This document shows, piece after piece, positions 46,041 to 56,308 of a DNA stretch of 64,000 bases. A program made the position numbers and the translations under genes. This stretch comes from Doryteuthis pealeii (Eukaryota > Mollusca > Cephalopoda > Myopsida > Loliginidae). The first letter of the stretch is position 1. Every line of letters starts with the position of its first letter. Where the stretch lies: positions 82,540,399 through 82,604,398 of the forward strand of contig CM042160.1 of assembly GCA_023376005.1 (NCBI GenBank), in the 5' to 3' direction. Under the pieces are notes generated by a model. That model ran no database searches. It had not been told where the DNA came from and saw only the letters and a program-made list of their open reading frames with translations.

Positions 46041-46620
46041 GCTGTATAAGCCTGATCCTGTTTTATAAGCTTGATCCCTTGGTTTATTTTGGCCTTTGGC
46101 TGTTTGGGTCTTTTTTTTGGGGGGGAGGGTGCAAGAAAAAAAAACTGTTTATCTTTAATTCTACTAGCATTGCTTTCATCTTCAGTTATTTTCTAATCAA
46201 TTTTGTTTTCTTTCATGATTATAAAAAATTAAAAAAACGAATGCAAATACCTTTCATTCCATTCATTTCAAAATGGGTTGAAGAATAAAAAAAAATACAA
46301 AAAAAGAAAAAGTTCTCACTTTTGCTTAGACAGGAATTTTAGAATTGGTACGGAATTCTTTAAGAGAATCAAGAAATTGATAGTCTGCATTCTTATAAAA
46401 ATAAAAAAAAAACCAACCCCAAAATACTTTTAGATTAAAAGATATTAAATATCTGTGTTAATAAAAAAAGATGAAACCTGGTAATAAAACAAAAGAAATA
46501 TTTCAATTAGTCCAGAACAGAACAGAACAAAACCAAAGAGAAGAAGATTGTGTTGCACCAATTTTCTGGGTGACAGCCTTTCTATTCTGGAAAGATCAAC
46601 AATGGGAATCCTGGCTACAT

Positions 46621-46651
<31 letters not shown>

Positions 46652-46655
46652 CTTA
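46041..46655. other. Spacer, nothing recognised
   Basis: A/T-rich with G10 near 46120; (TA)n at 46620-46648. No gene. Confidence 0.5.
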
Positions 46656-46965
46656 ATATACCAAGCGTGTTGGTAAATCCTTGTGGTGAGAAAAAACCCA
46701 GCAAATAGTTTGATTGTAAAAATATACTACCAAACATCAACCGGGGAGAAAAAATTTTTGAAAAAAAAGAAAAGACCAAGATATTCATACCAACAAAAAA
46801 TAATCTATTGGTACAGTATTTGGCCAAAAGAAAAAAAACAATTTATATGTATATATATATATATATGTATATAAGATATATATATATTCATATAACCGCT
46901 AGGAGAAAGCTAATAAGTAAAAAGTGCTCGATACCTAAGTAGAGCCAATAATAAAGATAATCTAA

Positions 46966-47026
46966 TGAGTCAGACGAACCTACTATTAGTTTCGCATAAA
47001 GCTCTTCAGGGCTAAAATCTGACTCA
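46966..47026 (-). ncRNA. Hammerhead ribozyme, apparently intact
   Basis: Minus strand, 5' to 3': stem I outer 9 bp TGAGTCAGA/TCTGACTCA, internal loop TTTT/CG, inner AGCC/GGTT; core CTGAAGA (47009-47003, position 7 is free to vary); stem II GC...GC with a TTTAT loop; GAAA (46993-46990); stem III ACTA/TAGT with one-base loop; cleavage site GTA, scissile after A at 46981. Every required core base is present. Type I with minimal stem III, the form known from Penelope-like elements and animal retrozymes. Confidence 0.8.
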
Positions 47027-47084
47027 GTCAGATTTTAGCCCTGAAGAGCTTTATGCAAAACTAATAGTAGGTTCGTCTGACTCA
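47027..47084 (+). pseudogene. Hammerhead ribozyme, mirror copy with lost G12
   Basis: The opposite arm of the palindrome read on the plus strand has the same stems and CTGAAGA (47041-47047), but GAAA is AAAA (47057-47060), which removes an essential guanine. Expected inactive. Confidence 0.7.
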
Positions 47085-47100
47085 TTAGATTATCTTTATA

Positions 47101-47470
47101 TATATAATATAGCTGAGTGAATCAATGGTTGTTTGCAAAAGGCTTTTTTTCCTGTTTAGCTTAATGACAAAATTCATATCAAAATATTCCTTACTTCTAG
47201 GATTGAGTTATGTTTGAAAAAAAATTCATTTTAATTGGCTCTAATTAGTTGTAATTTGCAATTAAGTCAAACAGAACACAAATAAAGATATGAATAGGTG
47301 TGAGGTTATTCATAATTGTATTTGTAGTCGAGTCATTACTAATCGAGTAGTAAGTCATACTGTTTGGAGAACTGCGCGTTGACTATTATTTGTATTCCTG
47401 TATAAAAAGCAATAAACCATTTTACCGGATTTTCAATGTTGTTAATCGATTAAATTAGTCACAACAAAAT
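47101..47470. other. Spacer, nothing recognised
   Basis: No feature beyond AT-richness. Confidence 0.45.
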
Positions 47471-47560
47471 CCAGACTCAAGATCCCATGAGGCTAATGGA
47501 TGCCAGTCAGATGCATCTGAATCCGAGAGACAAACTTTAAAAAATATTGATAAAAGTTTG

Positions 47561-47593
<33 letters not shown>

Positions 47594-48095
47594 TTAAATG
47601 ACATTGAAAAAACAAACATAAACGTCAACTATTAAATAGCGAGTTTATTCCTTGCTCGATTCCCTTGCGGCCTTGTGTCACATCCTGCATGTGTCAAATG
47701 GGTTGGGTTGGGCAAATATCTAACCTTGGAGAAGGTATGAATCCAACTATTCTCCCTCTAGCCTATTGGTAAATAGTAGGGCAGACTGGACTCTTTAGTA
47801 TGGCAATTGGTCTAGGAGAAATAAAACTCTGAATTCAAATCAGTTGTAGACCTGGAGTGGGATGGGCTCCACCAGGCTATTATTGGCCTATACACATTAC
47901 AGGTGTCAACTTGTTAAACTTTGCTTAGAAATTGACCTTGTGTCGCATCCTGCTTGTGCGGAGAGGTTGGGTAAATCCAAACTCGGGATTATGAGATTAA
48001 TGGATGCCAGCAAGATGCACATGGTGTGCATCCCAATCTGAGAGACAAACTTTATAAAAATATTGATAAAAGTTATAAAAAAAAATTTTTTTTTA
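47471..48095. repeat. Pair of about 105-bp direct repeats around SINE-3 pieces
   Basis: 47471-47580 and 47979-48090 share TAATGGATGCCAG, GAGAGACAAACTTTA and ATATTGATAAAAGTT followed by A-runs. Between them are SINE-3 body pieces (CACATCCTGCATGTG, TAGTAGGGCAGACTGGAC, ATTGACCTTGTGTC). Confidence 0.65.
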
Positions 48096-48174
48096 AATTC
48101 TGCACCCCCCCCAAAAAAACCCCAATTCAGTGGAGAAAATAATGCAGTGGAAAAAAAAGCAAAAAAAAAAAAAA

Positions 48175-48206
<32 letters not shown>

Positions 48207-48684
48207 GCAAAAAAAAAAACCTTCAATAATGTCAGCTACTGACATTTTAGAAAAATCTTCTCATTTGAATAATAAGTGGAATAATCCGAGCAGAAAGAAT
48301 TTCACCAAGACAATTATTCAAAAATGTTTAGTTTAATGTTTACAGATTTTTTTTTGGGGGGGGGGGCGAGAGAGAGGAGGGTAACGGGCCGGTTGAAGAA
48401 GATAATGTAAATTTTTTTTTGTTTTATTTATTTTTCTTCTTTTTTTTTTTTAATTAAAAATACCCTTTATATTCACTTTTTTTTCTAGGTAGAATTTATT
48501 TTGCTATTCTAGATAACAAAATGAGGAAATCGAGGAAAAAAAAAATTCAGTTGGTAACAGGATCTTCATTTTCTCCTTACCCAACATTTTCATTCCTCTT
48601 ATCTTAGAACTTTTTTTTTTTTATTTGAGTTCTTAAAAAAAATTGAAAAAGTAAATAAAAAAAAAAATTGGCTAATTTGGTATT
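48096..48684. other. Low-complexity spacer
   Basis: A-runs 48150-48220, G9 near 48356, T-runs near 48412 and 48612. No gene. Confidence 0.6.
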
Positions 48685-49014
48685 TCGGACTGTTGTCCTC
48701 ATCTTTATTGTGCATAAACACAACATTCATATCAAAGTAACCTTGGGCTCTGTTCAGATGTTTTTTTTGTTTTTTTTTAATCACCTTAAGATAAGTTTGG
48801 AGGCATTTATACTGCTTGGACCACCCTTGAGCAAATTGTAATGATTTGAGCTCCAAAATAATGTTTGAATTCTCGGAAAATCATCTGAAGATTACTTATT
48901 TTAAGGTAATTTAAAAAAAAGAAAAAAAAACCACCAAAAAAACATCTGAACAGAGCCCAAGCTTACTGTGGCCTGTACGCTGTGTTTTTATACAATAAAG
49001 ATGAGGACAACAGT
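48685..49014. mobile_element. M2 fold-back element, long form
   Basis: Outer arms CGGACTGTTGTCCTCATC (48687) and GATGAGGACAACAGT (49014) plus inner GGGCTCTGTTCAGATG and CATCTGAACAGAGCCC pair over about 100 bases each. Confidence 0.75.
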
Positions 49015-49021
49015 GTGAAAG

Positions 49022-49560
49022 GGCTGGTTTAGCTCAGTCGGTAGAGCGTGCACATAGGAACCACCAGGTTCCTTGTTCAATACCGATCCTCATCTACTCA
49101 GTGTACGAGTAGCACGGGTCAGAGTGGACCAGGGAGCAATGGTGATGAAGGGGTGCTCCACATTCCCCAAACCTCCAAAACTAGAACTTCACCATCAGAT
49201 AGAGTTTAACGTTATACCCAGGACATGTAGACCCTCAGTCACCTCCTTCTAGCACCCATATGATGAAAAGGGGTTGGGGCTTGCCATAAGGGCAATAGGG
49301 TTGGGAAAATCATATAGGTGCTAGGGCTTGACATGACCAGCCGATTGATCGGAGGGGGCCTCTCCGACCACCGTCTAGCCCAAGATAGAGCCAAAGTGGA
49401 GTATTGCATGTCATGAACTGCTCATCAACCCGGGTTCTATCCTTAAGCATCACGGGTCGCCACCCACGGCCAATAGGTGGCCCCCTTGGGGGAGTCTTAA
49501 CTCTCTGCAGAGGTGCATTCTAACGCCCCAGCCGACAGGGCAGCAGGGAAACTGTTCCTG
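49022..49560 (+). repeat. SINE-1 head fused to R4
   Basis: SINE-1 head (TTTAGCTCAGTCGGTAGAGC, 49028) runs to GAGTAGCAC at 49115 and passes without spacer into R4 at GGGTCAGAGTGGACC; R4 continues to CCAGCCGACAGGGC. A chimeric junction inside both elements. Confidence 0.65.
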
Positions 49561-49697
49561 TGTCTATTGGCAACACTGTTGTATATGTGGGCACCTCGCT
49601 GCCATGCCCAATCTTGGTTTGGCAGTTGTTTCGGATGGAGCTCCCAATTGATGCTTGAAGTTCAGGCAGTTGTTTGAATGTAAAAGGTATTAAACTG

Positions 49698-49814
49698 ATT
49701 GAAATTCATTGCCAATTAATGGAAGTGTATGGCAAGTCGTGCATGGATGTCAAAAACGTCTGCAAGTGTTGCAGTGTGTATGCAATGCTTCCTCAATTAG
49801 CGATGGCTGATTAA
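49698..49814 (+). pseudogene. Mariner-type transposase N-terminal remnant
   Basis: Open frame with VYGKSCMDVKNVCKCC (49725 on). This matches the helix-turn-helix region of mariner/SETMAR-like transposases as I know the family. An in-frame TAA ends it at 49814. No TIR or DDD catalytic part follows. Confidence 0.45.
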
Positions 49815-50007
49815 TTGCGATAGTATTGAAGGGATTGCCTTTGAATTTTAAACATTTCACCACAGTGATAACTCAAAAAAGAAAAAGCCTAACATTTACC
49901 GAGTTTAAAGTGAATTTTTAGAAGCTATGAAAAGACAGATAAAATGTGTTCCACGCAGAGTCTATAAGTTTAAGTGGTGGACTTCAGCACACCTTATATA
50001 TCCAAAA
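49815..50007. other. Spacer, nothing recognised
   Basis: May be further decayed transposon sequence; no motif. Confidence 0.4.
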
Positions 50008-50145
50008 CCAGGGCACCTCATATGGTGTAATGGTTAGCAAGCTAGACACGCAAACCATTGTTAGTGAGTTCGATTCTCACTGGGCGCCCCATAATTCTGG
50101 CCTTGTACCACATCTAAGCTAAGCTTAGTAAATAACTATATATCC
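50008..50145 (+). mobile_element. SINE-2, good copy
   Basis: GGTGTAATGGTTAGCAAGC head, GTTCGATTCTCACTGGG box B, CTGGCCTTGTACCACATC, and the terminal AGTAAATAACTATATATCC. Confidence 0.75.
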
Positions 50146-50399
50146 AAAACAATCCAGACATGGTGGTAAGCTGGTATGACATGGGAATACAAAAACTGCC
50201 ACAATGCCTATGAAAATGCATGGACTGTATGGCAATTATGTAGAAAAATAGATACATGTTGAAACTTTAAAATAATGTAAACATTATTTACAATAAACAA
50301 TATACATTTCTGTGATTTCTAAATATTTTGCAGACCTTACTTTTGGGATTACCCTCTTATGCTAAAGATCTATACAATAATTTTTCATAACGTCTCACT

Positions 50400-50950
50400 C
50401 AAAGTGCCTCTTATGGCAGAATGATTAGCAAGCTGAACTAGCAGACTGTTACAAGTGGATTTGACTGATTGATTTTAATGGCATGTCAACTCATTTGGGG
50501 TTATTCTGTACCTAGAGGTTAGGGAATTGCACTCATTGTAGGTTCATATTATTCTTTATGTAGTTGTTTCTTAAGAACTTTTTATTTTTACGACCATGTA
50601 CACAAAAAAATAAATTAAAAAACTACACAAAAAATGTAAATGAAGGTGATTCTCTAACCTCTAGGCATAAAATAACCCTAGACAGTTTGACATGCCAGTA
50701 AAATCAATCAAATTTCTTTGTTTAATGGCATATCAAACTTTATGGGTTTTTCAATGCCAAATCCATCCTTGTAGAAGAAAAGGGATAGCTGGAGTGATAA
50801 GGGGTTTCATACCTTTCCCAAGCGTATTAGTTTGAAAGTAAATGCAAATAGCATGACTGGAGTTTGAACTCGCTATGATGTTACGCTCCACCACATTATC
50901 CATTACACCACAGGGACCCCCCCCCCCGAGTTCTGGACAGACGTATTCTT
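50400..50950. repeat. SINE-2 scrap, R4-like scrap and minus SINE
   Basis: 50405-50460 decayed SINE-2 head; 50465-50760 two inverted pieces of an R4-like GGCATGTCAACTCA repeat; 50765-50935 minus tRNA-headed SINE with GGTGTAATGGATAATGTGG head and a C-run at 50919. Confidence 0.5.
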
Positions 50951-50957
50951 CTATTAT

Positions 50958-51075
50958 GATAGCAGGACCCGTGGATATACCACAGTATGATAATTGAATT
51001 TTTACGTTTGATATGTTCACTTAAGAGCTATTGCTAAATACTTCAACATGTAAAAATTATAATAATCTTGATTTA
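50958..51075 (+). repeat. R5
   Basis: GGACCCGTGGATATACCACA to TTGATTTAACTCTCAC, full order preserved. Confidence 0.7.
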
Positions 51076-51159
51076 ACTCTCACTCACTCTTTTTTTCTTT
51101 CTTTCCTTCTTTTCATTATAGTTGATTGTAACAGATTAGTGTTATTGTTTTCACGTTCT

Positions 51160-51545
51160 CACCCCCTCTCTCTTTCTCCTTCTCTCTCTCCTTCTCTTTC
51201 TCTCTATCTCTCTCCTTCTCTTTCTCTATTCTCTCTCCTTTCTCTATCTCTCTCCTTCTCTTTCTCTTTCTCTCTCCTTCTCTTTCTCTTTCTCTCTCCT
51301 TCTCTTTCTCTCTTCTCTCTCTTCTCTTTCTCTATCTCACTCCTTCTCTCTATCTCACTCCTTCTCTTCCTCTATCTCTCTTCTCTCTCTCTATCACTCC
51401 TTCTCTCTATCACTCCTTCTCTCTATCTTTCTCCTTCTCTTTCCTTCTCTTTCTCTCTATCTTTCTCCTCTCTCTCTCTCTATCTTTCTCCTTCTCTCTA
51501 TCTTTCTCCTTCTCCCTCTCTCTCTATCTTTCTCTTTCTTTCTTA
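51160..51545. repeat. Polypyrimidine (TC/TCTA)n tract
   Basis: Nearly 390 bases of CTCTTTCTC, CTATCTC and CTCCTTCTC units. The 176-residue Ser/Leu frame is an artefact of it. Confidence 0.9.
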
Positions 51546-51608
51546 TATTTTTTCTATGTAACCTATTCTTTTCTTTATTTATAATAAATGGAATAGTCCA
51601 TTATTCAG

Positions 51609-51661
51609 CTGAGGTGACAACACTCATAAGAAATAAGAATTTGGAGGATAAGCAACAGCAG
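51609..51661 (+). pseudogene. Exon-like 53-nt block
   Basis: Preceded by TTATTCAG, followed by GTAATC; open frame EVTTLIRNKNLEDKQQQ. Relative at 41162-41214 on the minus strand differs by a few substitutions, mostly keeping the frame. Function unknown; could be a decayed gene piece or a repeat. Confidence 0.3.
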
Positions 51662-51696
51662 GTAATCAGAATTGACATTTTCGCATTTCTTCTTGG

Positions 51697-51900
51697 ATGA
51701 TTTGGACGGTCTTATTTTTAACCAGAGGGTGTTGCAAGATGGCAACAAAGCATCGGAACATCGTCATCTACAGGGACAACCTTCAAATGCAAAAATCTGT
51801 GGTCGATAATGTTTTTCAAACATCGAACTTCACAGTCACAGGAGGCGCTGTAACTTCAGGGGCACACAAAAACACAAAAAAAGTCTTTCGAGACTGAAAT
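51697..51900 (+). pseudogene. Unassigned ORF, duplicated downstream
   Basis: 66-residue frame; its part SVVDNVFQTSNFTVTGGAV recurs at 52236-52345, where most substitutions are silent or conservative and the second copy ends in its own stop after ETEMPM. The pattern suggests coding ancestry. No family recognised. Confidence 0.3.
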
Positions 51901-52125
51901 GCCAATGAATGATGAATATATACACGCGCACACAAGCCAGGAATATGCTAGATAGCATTTGACTCTGCAATAAGGTTAGTCAATCCTTATAATTGATCTT
52001 GCCGAACAGAGCCTTAGTTGAGACCGATCCCATACCAAGCCAATTTGAGCGGCACCAAGGAACATTCGGACAATGAAAAAAATTAGAAAATTCTATCGAA
52101 GCTCAGTTTAAAACGAGCAAATTTG

Positions 52126-52128
<3 letters not shown>

Positions 52129-52164
<36 letters not shown>
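52129..52164. repeat. (AC)n microsatellite
   Basis: Perfect CA repeat. Confidence 0.95.
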
Positions 52165-52167
<3 letters not shown>

Positions 52168-52235
52168 CCTTTGTCACCAAATAAATAGATATGTAAAACC
52201 TTTATATATTTATCTTATTATATCATATAACAGCT

Positions 52236-52345
52236 CTATAAATCTGTGGTCGAGAATGTTTTTCAAACATCGGACTTCACAGTTACAGGAGGTGCTGTAA
52301 CTTCAGGGGCACATCATTCCGAAACTGAAATGCCAATGTAATCTA
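52236..52345 (+). pseudogene. Second copy of the 51697-51900 block
   Basis: See that entry. This copy lacks the A-rich insertion that alters the end of the first. Confidence 0.35.
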
Positions 52346-53664
52346 ATGTTGCAAGATGTTAACGGTCATTTATTTAAGGAACAAGAGTATTAATATATAG
52401 ATTAAATTTAAATAGTCAATGAGTTTATCTTTAAATGTCAAATCTAAATAAAGTCATTGTAATTTATTTATTTATGCCAGAAAGTTTGAAATTAAATCAT
52501 TAAATCTTATCCTTTTCATTTAAGAATCCATAAGAATCATTAAAACTATTTTGCGTGTAGCGGGGCTGAGGGGGGGGGGAGTATTGTCCCCTTTTGACCC
52601 TGCATCTGTCATTGGTTGTAAAAAAAATAAAATAAATAAAAAATTTTTTTAAATTAAGTAAAATTGAATGAACTAAATTTGCAAAGAAACAAAAGCTATT
52701 TTTGGATTGAATTAAACGAATTTTCTTTTTTTTTTTTAATTCTTTTTTTTTTTAACCTTTGAGAAGAGACAAAGAAAAAAAAAAATTAATTCCTTACAGC
52801 TGAAGAAGTCTTCTTTTTGTCTTAATCTCCTGATTATACAATTAAAAAAAACAAAAACAATAAACAAACACAAAAAAAAACAAAAAAAACCCAAACTGCT
52901 AATGTATGAAGATTTTCTATAGAATGTAAATACTAGACCGATCGCTGAGCAAGAGGGCTTTGACTTTTCTAATTCTTTTCTGTGTTAATGTGTCTAATCA
53001 GCTTAACACTACAAAAAAAAAAAAAAACCAAAAACAAAAAAACGCAGACCATTAGTCATCTTCTGTGCCAAAAAAGAAAAACCAAGACCCCCCCCCCACT
53101 ATATATGTGACAAACAAGAAAAAAACAACAACAAAAAAAAACAAGACACTGTACTATGGTATTTCTGCTCATCAGGTTGTGTTGGCAGCACGGACACCCA
53201 TGATTCTCTCTCACCACCCATCCCTATCTCTGGCAAAGGTGTGTGTGTGGGGGGATATGCATTTATTAGAAACCTTGAGACAAACTCTAATCTCTAAAGT
53301 ATTTAACTCTTTGCCTACCAAATTTTCTTGACATTTTTTTTTTACCTGTTATTGAATTGTGGGTCAATTTGGATTCCAATTTTCCAAAGTTTGAAAATAT
53401 TTATTTTTGAAGGATTAAATCATAAATAGGGAAATCTATTTTAGGATTGGATGAAAAAAGAAAGAAAATAAAATTAATCTAAAAAATTGAATTGTCTGTA
53501 GAAAAAAAAAAAAATGAAGAAAAGAAAATTTTTATTGAATTGTCTAATTCTGGGTCAATCTGGATTCAAATTTTTGTTCTTTCTTTTTTAAGTCTGTGAA
53601 TGTCGAATTGAGAAGAAACTCGAAAGAGGATTTTCACCAAATCTGTTCTGAATTCAATATCATG
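52346..53664. other. A/T-rich spacer
   Basis: G9 near 52571, poly-A and AAAC runs; a scrap of the (ATC)n dispersed repeat at 53165-53240 (GTGTTGGCAGCACGG). No gene. Confidence 0.5.
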
Positions 53665-54041
53665 GGGGAGGAAAAGAGAAAGAAAAAGATAGAAAGAAAG
53701 AGAGAAAAAAGAGAGAGAGAAAAAGAGAGAAAGAGAAAAAGAGAAAAAGAGAGAGAGAGAAAAAAAGAGAGAGAGACAGAAAAAAGAAAGAGAGAGAAAA
53801 AAAGAGAGAGAGAGAAAAAAAGAGAGAGAGAGAAAAAGAGAGCAGAGAGAGAGAGAAAAAAAAAGAGAGAGAGAGAGAAAAAAAAAGAGAGAGAGAGAGA
53901 GAAAAGAAGAGAGAGAGAGAAAAAAGAAGAGAAGAGAGAAAAAGAAAGAGAGAGAGAAGAGAGAAGAGGAGGAGAAGAGAGAGAGAGAGAAAAAAAAGAG
54001 AGAGAGAGAGAAAAAAAAAGAGAGAGAGAGAGAAAAAAAAG

Positions 54042-54073
<32 letters not shown>

Positions 54074-54402
54074 AAGAAAGAGAAGAGGAGAAAAGAAAGA
54101 GAGAGAGAAAAAAAAGAAAGAGAGAGAGAAAAGAAAGAGAGAGAGAAAAAAAGAAAGAGAGAGAGAAAAAAAAAGAGAAGAGAGAAAAAAAGAAAGAGAG
54201 AGAAAAAGAAAGAGAGAGAGAGAGGAGAAAGAAGAGAGAGAGAGAAAAAAGAAAGAGAGAGAGAGAGAAAAGAAAGAGAGAGAGAAGAAAAAAAGAAAGA
54301 GAGAGAGAGAAAAAAGAAGAGAGAGAAGAAAGAAGAGAGAAAAAAAAAGAAAGAGAGAGAGAGAGAAAAAAAAGAAAGAGAGAGAGAGAGAGAGAAAAAA
54401 AA

Positions 54403-54482
<80 letters not shown>
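53665..54482. repeat. 818-bp polypurine tract
   Basis: Plus strand is virtually pure A and G: GAGAGAGAAAAAAAG-type units ending in a perfect GA run (54410-54480). All three long frames (about 300 residues, Arg/Glu/Lys or Ser/Leu/Phe) are products of the tract. Confidence 0.95.
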
Positions 54483-54484
<2 letters not shown>

Positions 54485-55040
54485 AAGAAAATGAAGAAAA
54501 GAAAGACAAAGCCTAGAGATGCCAAAGTTTTTATCTACTTTTGTAAGACGTTTTTCAAGAATTCTAATCCAGTCTAGTCCAAAGCTTAATAGATTTTTAG
54601 GCTTTGGTCTGCCAAGAATAATAAATCAGGGAGAGCACCCGCCCCCCCCCCCCATTCCGAAAGTGGGTCTCCTTGTGAAAATAAGAGGAAAGTAGAAAAG
54701 ACAGTGGCTATGCCTATTGTACTTTTATACTAATAGTTGACCTGAAGCGGGGGGGGGGGGAGATATATCAATCTTTTAATTTGGGAATCTTGGTGTGGAA
54801 AAAACAATCATAAAATCATTTCGTGGGGGGGGGTTTGAGTGGGGGGGGTCTTCTTCCACTGCTTATCCCATCTATGGATTAAGTGTGTACATAGATATAC
54901 AAGGTGTGTGTGTGTGTGTGTGTGTGGTGTGTGTAAAGAGAGAGTGGCTATATACACAACAGGTTATGTATTCAAGTCAATGTGTGTGTGTGTTGTGTGT
55001 GTGTGTGTATGCGTGTGTATTTTACTTAATTCTAAGAATA
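54483..55040. other. Spacer with G-runs and (GT)n
   Basis: C10 at 54643, G-runs at 54751, 54824 and 54841, (GT)n 54905-54933 and 54981-55018. No gene. Confidence 0.55.
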
Positions 55041-55150
55041 TGTCATCATCATCATCATCATCATCAAGTCGTGTTGACAGCAGGGATTCCCGTGACCCTC
55101 TTTCACCAGCCATCAGACATACCATAGCATTTTTGGAATCAGGCCAACTT
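55041..55150 (+). repeat. (CAT)n dispersed repeat
   Basis: ATCATCATCATCAAGTCGTG then CAGCAGGGATTCCCGTGACC, diverged relative of 18535-18727. Confidence 0.6.
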
Positions 55151-55480
55151 CGATTCATAAGCAAATTAAAAATATACCAGGCCGACCGATTCCAGACCAA
55201 CCATGCTCTCATTCAAAGGTAGAACATTGATATTGAGAGATATATGGAGAAGTAGGGATGTGATCCACAAAGGACCAGCTTCATTTTGATGTAAGATACA
55301 TGTTCCTGTGTTGGTAGTTATACCTGTACTAAACAAAATGGCATTACTTTTTGGCTAACCCCCATATCTGGTGATCATAAAGTATATACACAGATGTATG
55401 TATTTAAAACACCGCTCCTTAATGGATCGGGCTGACATAAAGTCAGTCAGGTTTTGCTCCTGGTCAGAGTTAGTTGCTGT
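55151..55480. other. Spacer, nothing recognised
   Basis: Unique-looking sequence, probably part of the ribozyme-bearing element that follows. Confidence 0.4.
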
Positions 55481-55534
55481 GTCTAGCCACACTAATGAGA
55501 CATGAAACGTCAAAACACGGTGTCTGTGGATGAC
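55481..55534 (+). pseudogene. Decayed hammerhead ribozyme
   Basis: Stem I CCACA/TGTGG plus outer GTC/GAC across an internal loop; stem II GAC/GTC; stem III ACAC/GTGT with one-base loop; cleavage triplet GTC (C55524). But the core reads CTAATGA (55492-55498) and AAAA (55512-55515): both G5 and G12 have become A. All stems are kept, so it is a recognisable but inactive copy. Confidence 0.65.
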
Positions 55535-55724
55535 TTTATATGGAAACAAATCTGACAATATGTAGAAAATAGAAAAACAAAATATTCCAAAAAAAAATAA
55601 GATGATTTTATTTTTGATGGTGAAGTCGATACATTTAAACATTTCAGTTTATATGAAACCTTCATCGGGACAATAGAAAGGAAGAAACTATTTTTCCCTT
55701 CCTATTATGGAATTATATTATTGT

Positions 55725-55898
55725 TAGTTGAAAGTAGCCATTTTCATAATAAGGGGTTTAGTGGACTTTTCTAAAAGTGCTCAACTAAATGAATAGGAGA
55801 AATACTTCATTATGTTACATATTGATACTACTTATTTAGTTGAGCACTTTTAGAAAAGTACGCTAAACCCCTATTATGGAAGTGGATACTTTTAACTA
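55725..55898. repeat. 174-bp palindrome
   Basis: Arms 55725-55790 and 55834-55898 are complementary with few mismatches (TCTAAAAGTGCTCAACTAAAT inner end), 43-base loop. Followed by (TA)n at 55921-55961. No ribozyme core found in it. Confidence 0.75.
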
Positions 55899-55923
55899 AT
55901 GGTAACACAGTCCCATAATCTTA

Positions 55924-55965
<42 letters not shown>

Positions 55966-56074
55966 AATAAGATTTTATGATTTGTAATCAGTTCAAATCA
56001 TCATCGGGGGGGGGGGGCTAATATTTATGTTAATGATATTAAGAAAGTGAGAAATAATTACTTCTAACAAATAA

Positions 56075-56308
56075 TTTTGATTTTTCGGACTGTTGTCCTC
56101 ATCTTCATTGTGGTAAGTAAAATCACAACATTTCAGCCGCTATATTCTCTGGCCTTCCTCAGGTGTTTCCTTTATTTCCAGATTGAGTCATTGCCATGCT
56201 CGGATACCAAGGAAACATCCAAGGAAGGCCAGAGGATACAGCGGTTGAAACATTGTGATCTTACTTACCACAATGAAGATGAGGACAACAGTCCGAAAAA
56301 TCAAAATT
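56075..56308. mobile_element. M2 fold-back element
   Basis: 234 bp; arms TTTTGATTTTTCGGACTG.. and complement. On the minus strand the left arm has CCTGAGGAAGGCC and GAAATGTTGTG in the same relation as other M2 copies. Confidence 0.75.

Larger units (their letters stand above)
46660..47100. mobile_element. Penelope-like/retrozyme-like element with palindromic ribozymes
   Basis: Begins GTTGGTAAATCCTTGTGGTG, contains GATTGTAAAAATATACTACC, a (TA)n block, then AAGTGCTCGATACC and a 146-bp palindrome (46953-47098). A second, shorter copy is at 58480-58810. Coding sequence not recognised. Confidence 0.5.

Noticed and set aside
48130..48336. Lys-rich ORF
   Set aside because: Poly-A translation.
51031..51561. 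176-residue plus frame
   Set aside because: Ser/Leu low complexity from a polypyrimidine tract.
53566..54525. Three overlapping frames of about 300 residues, the longest in the window
   Set aside because: They are both-strand translations of one polypurine tract (Arg/Glu/Lys or Ser/Leu/Phe only), with no domain and no codon structure.
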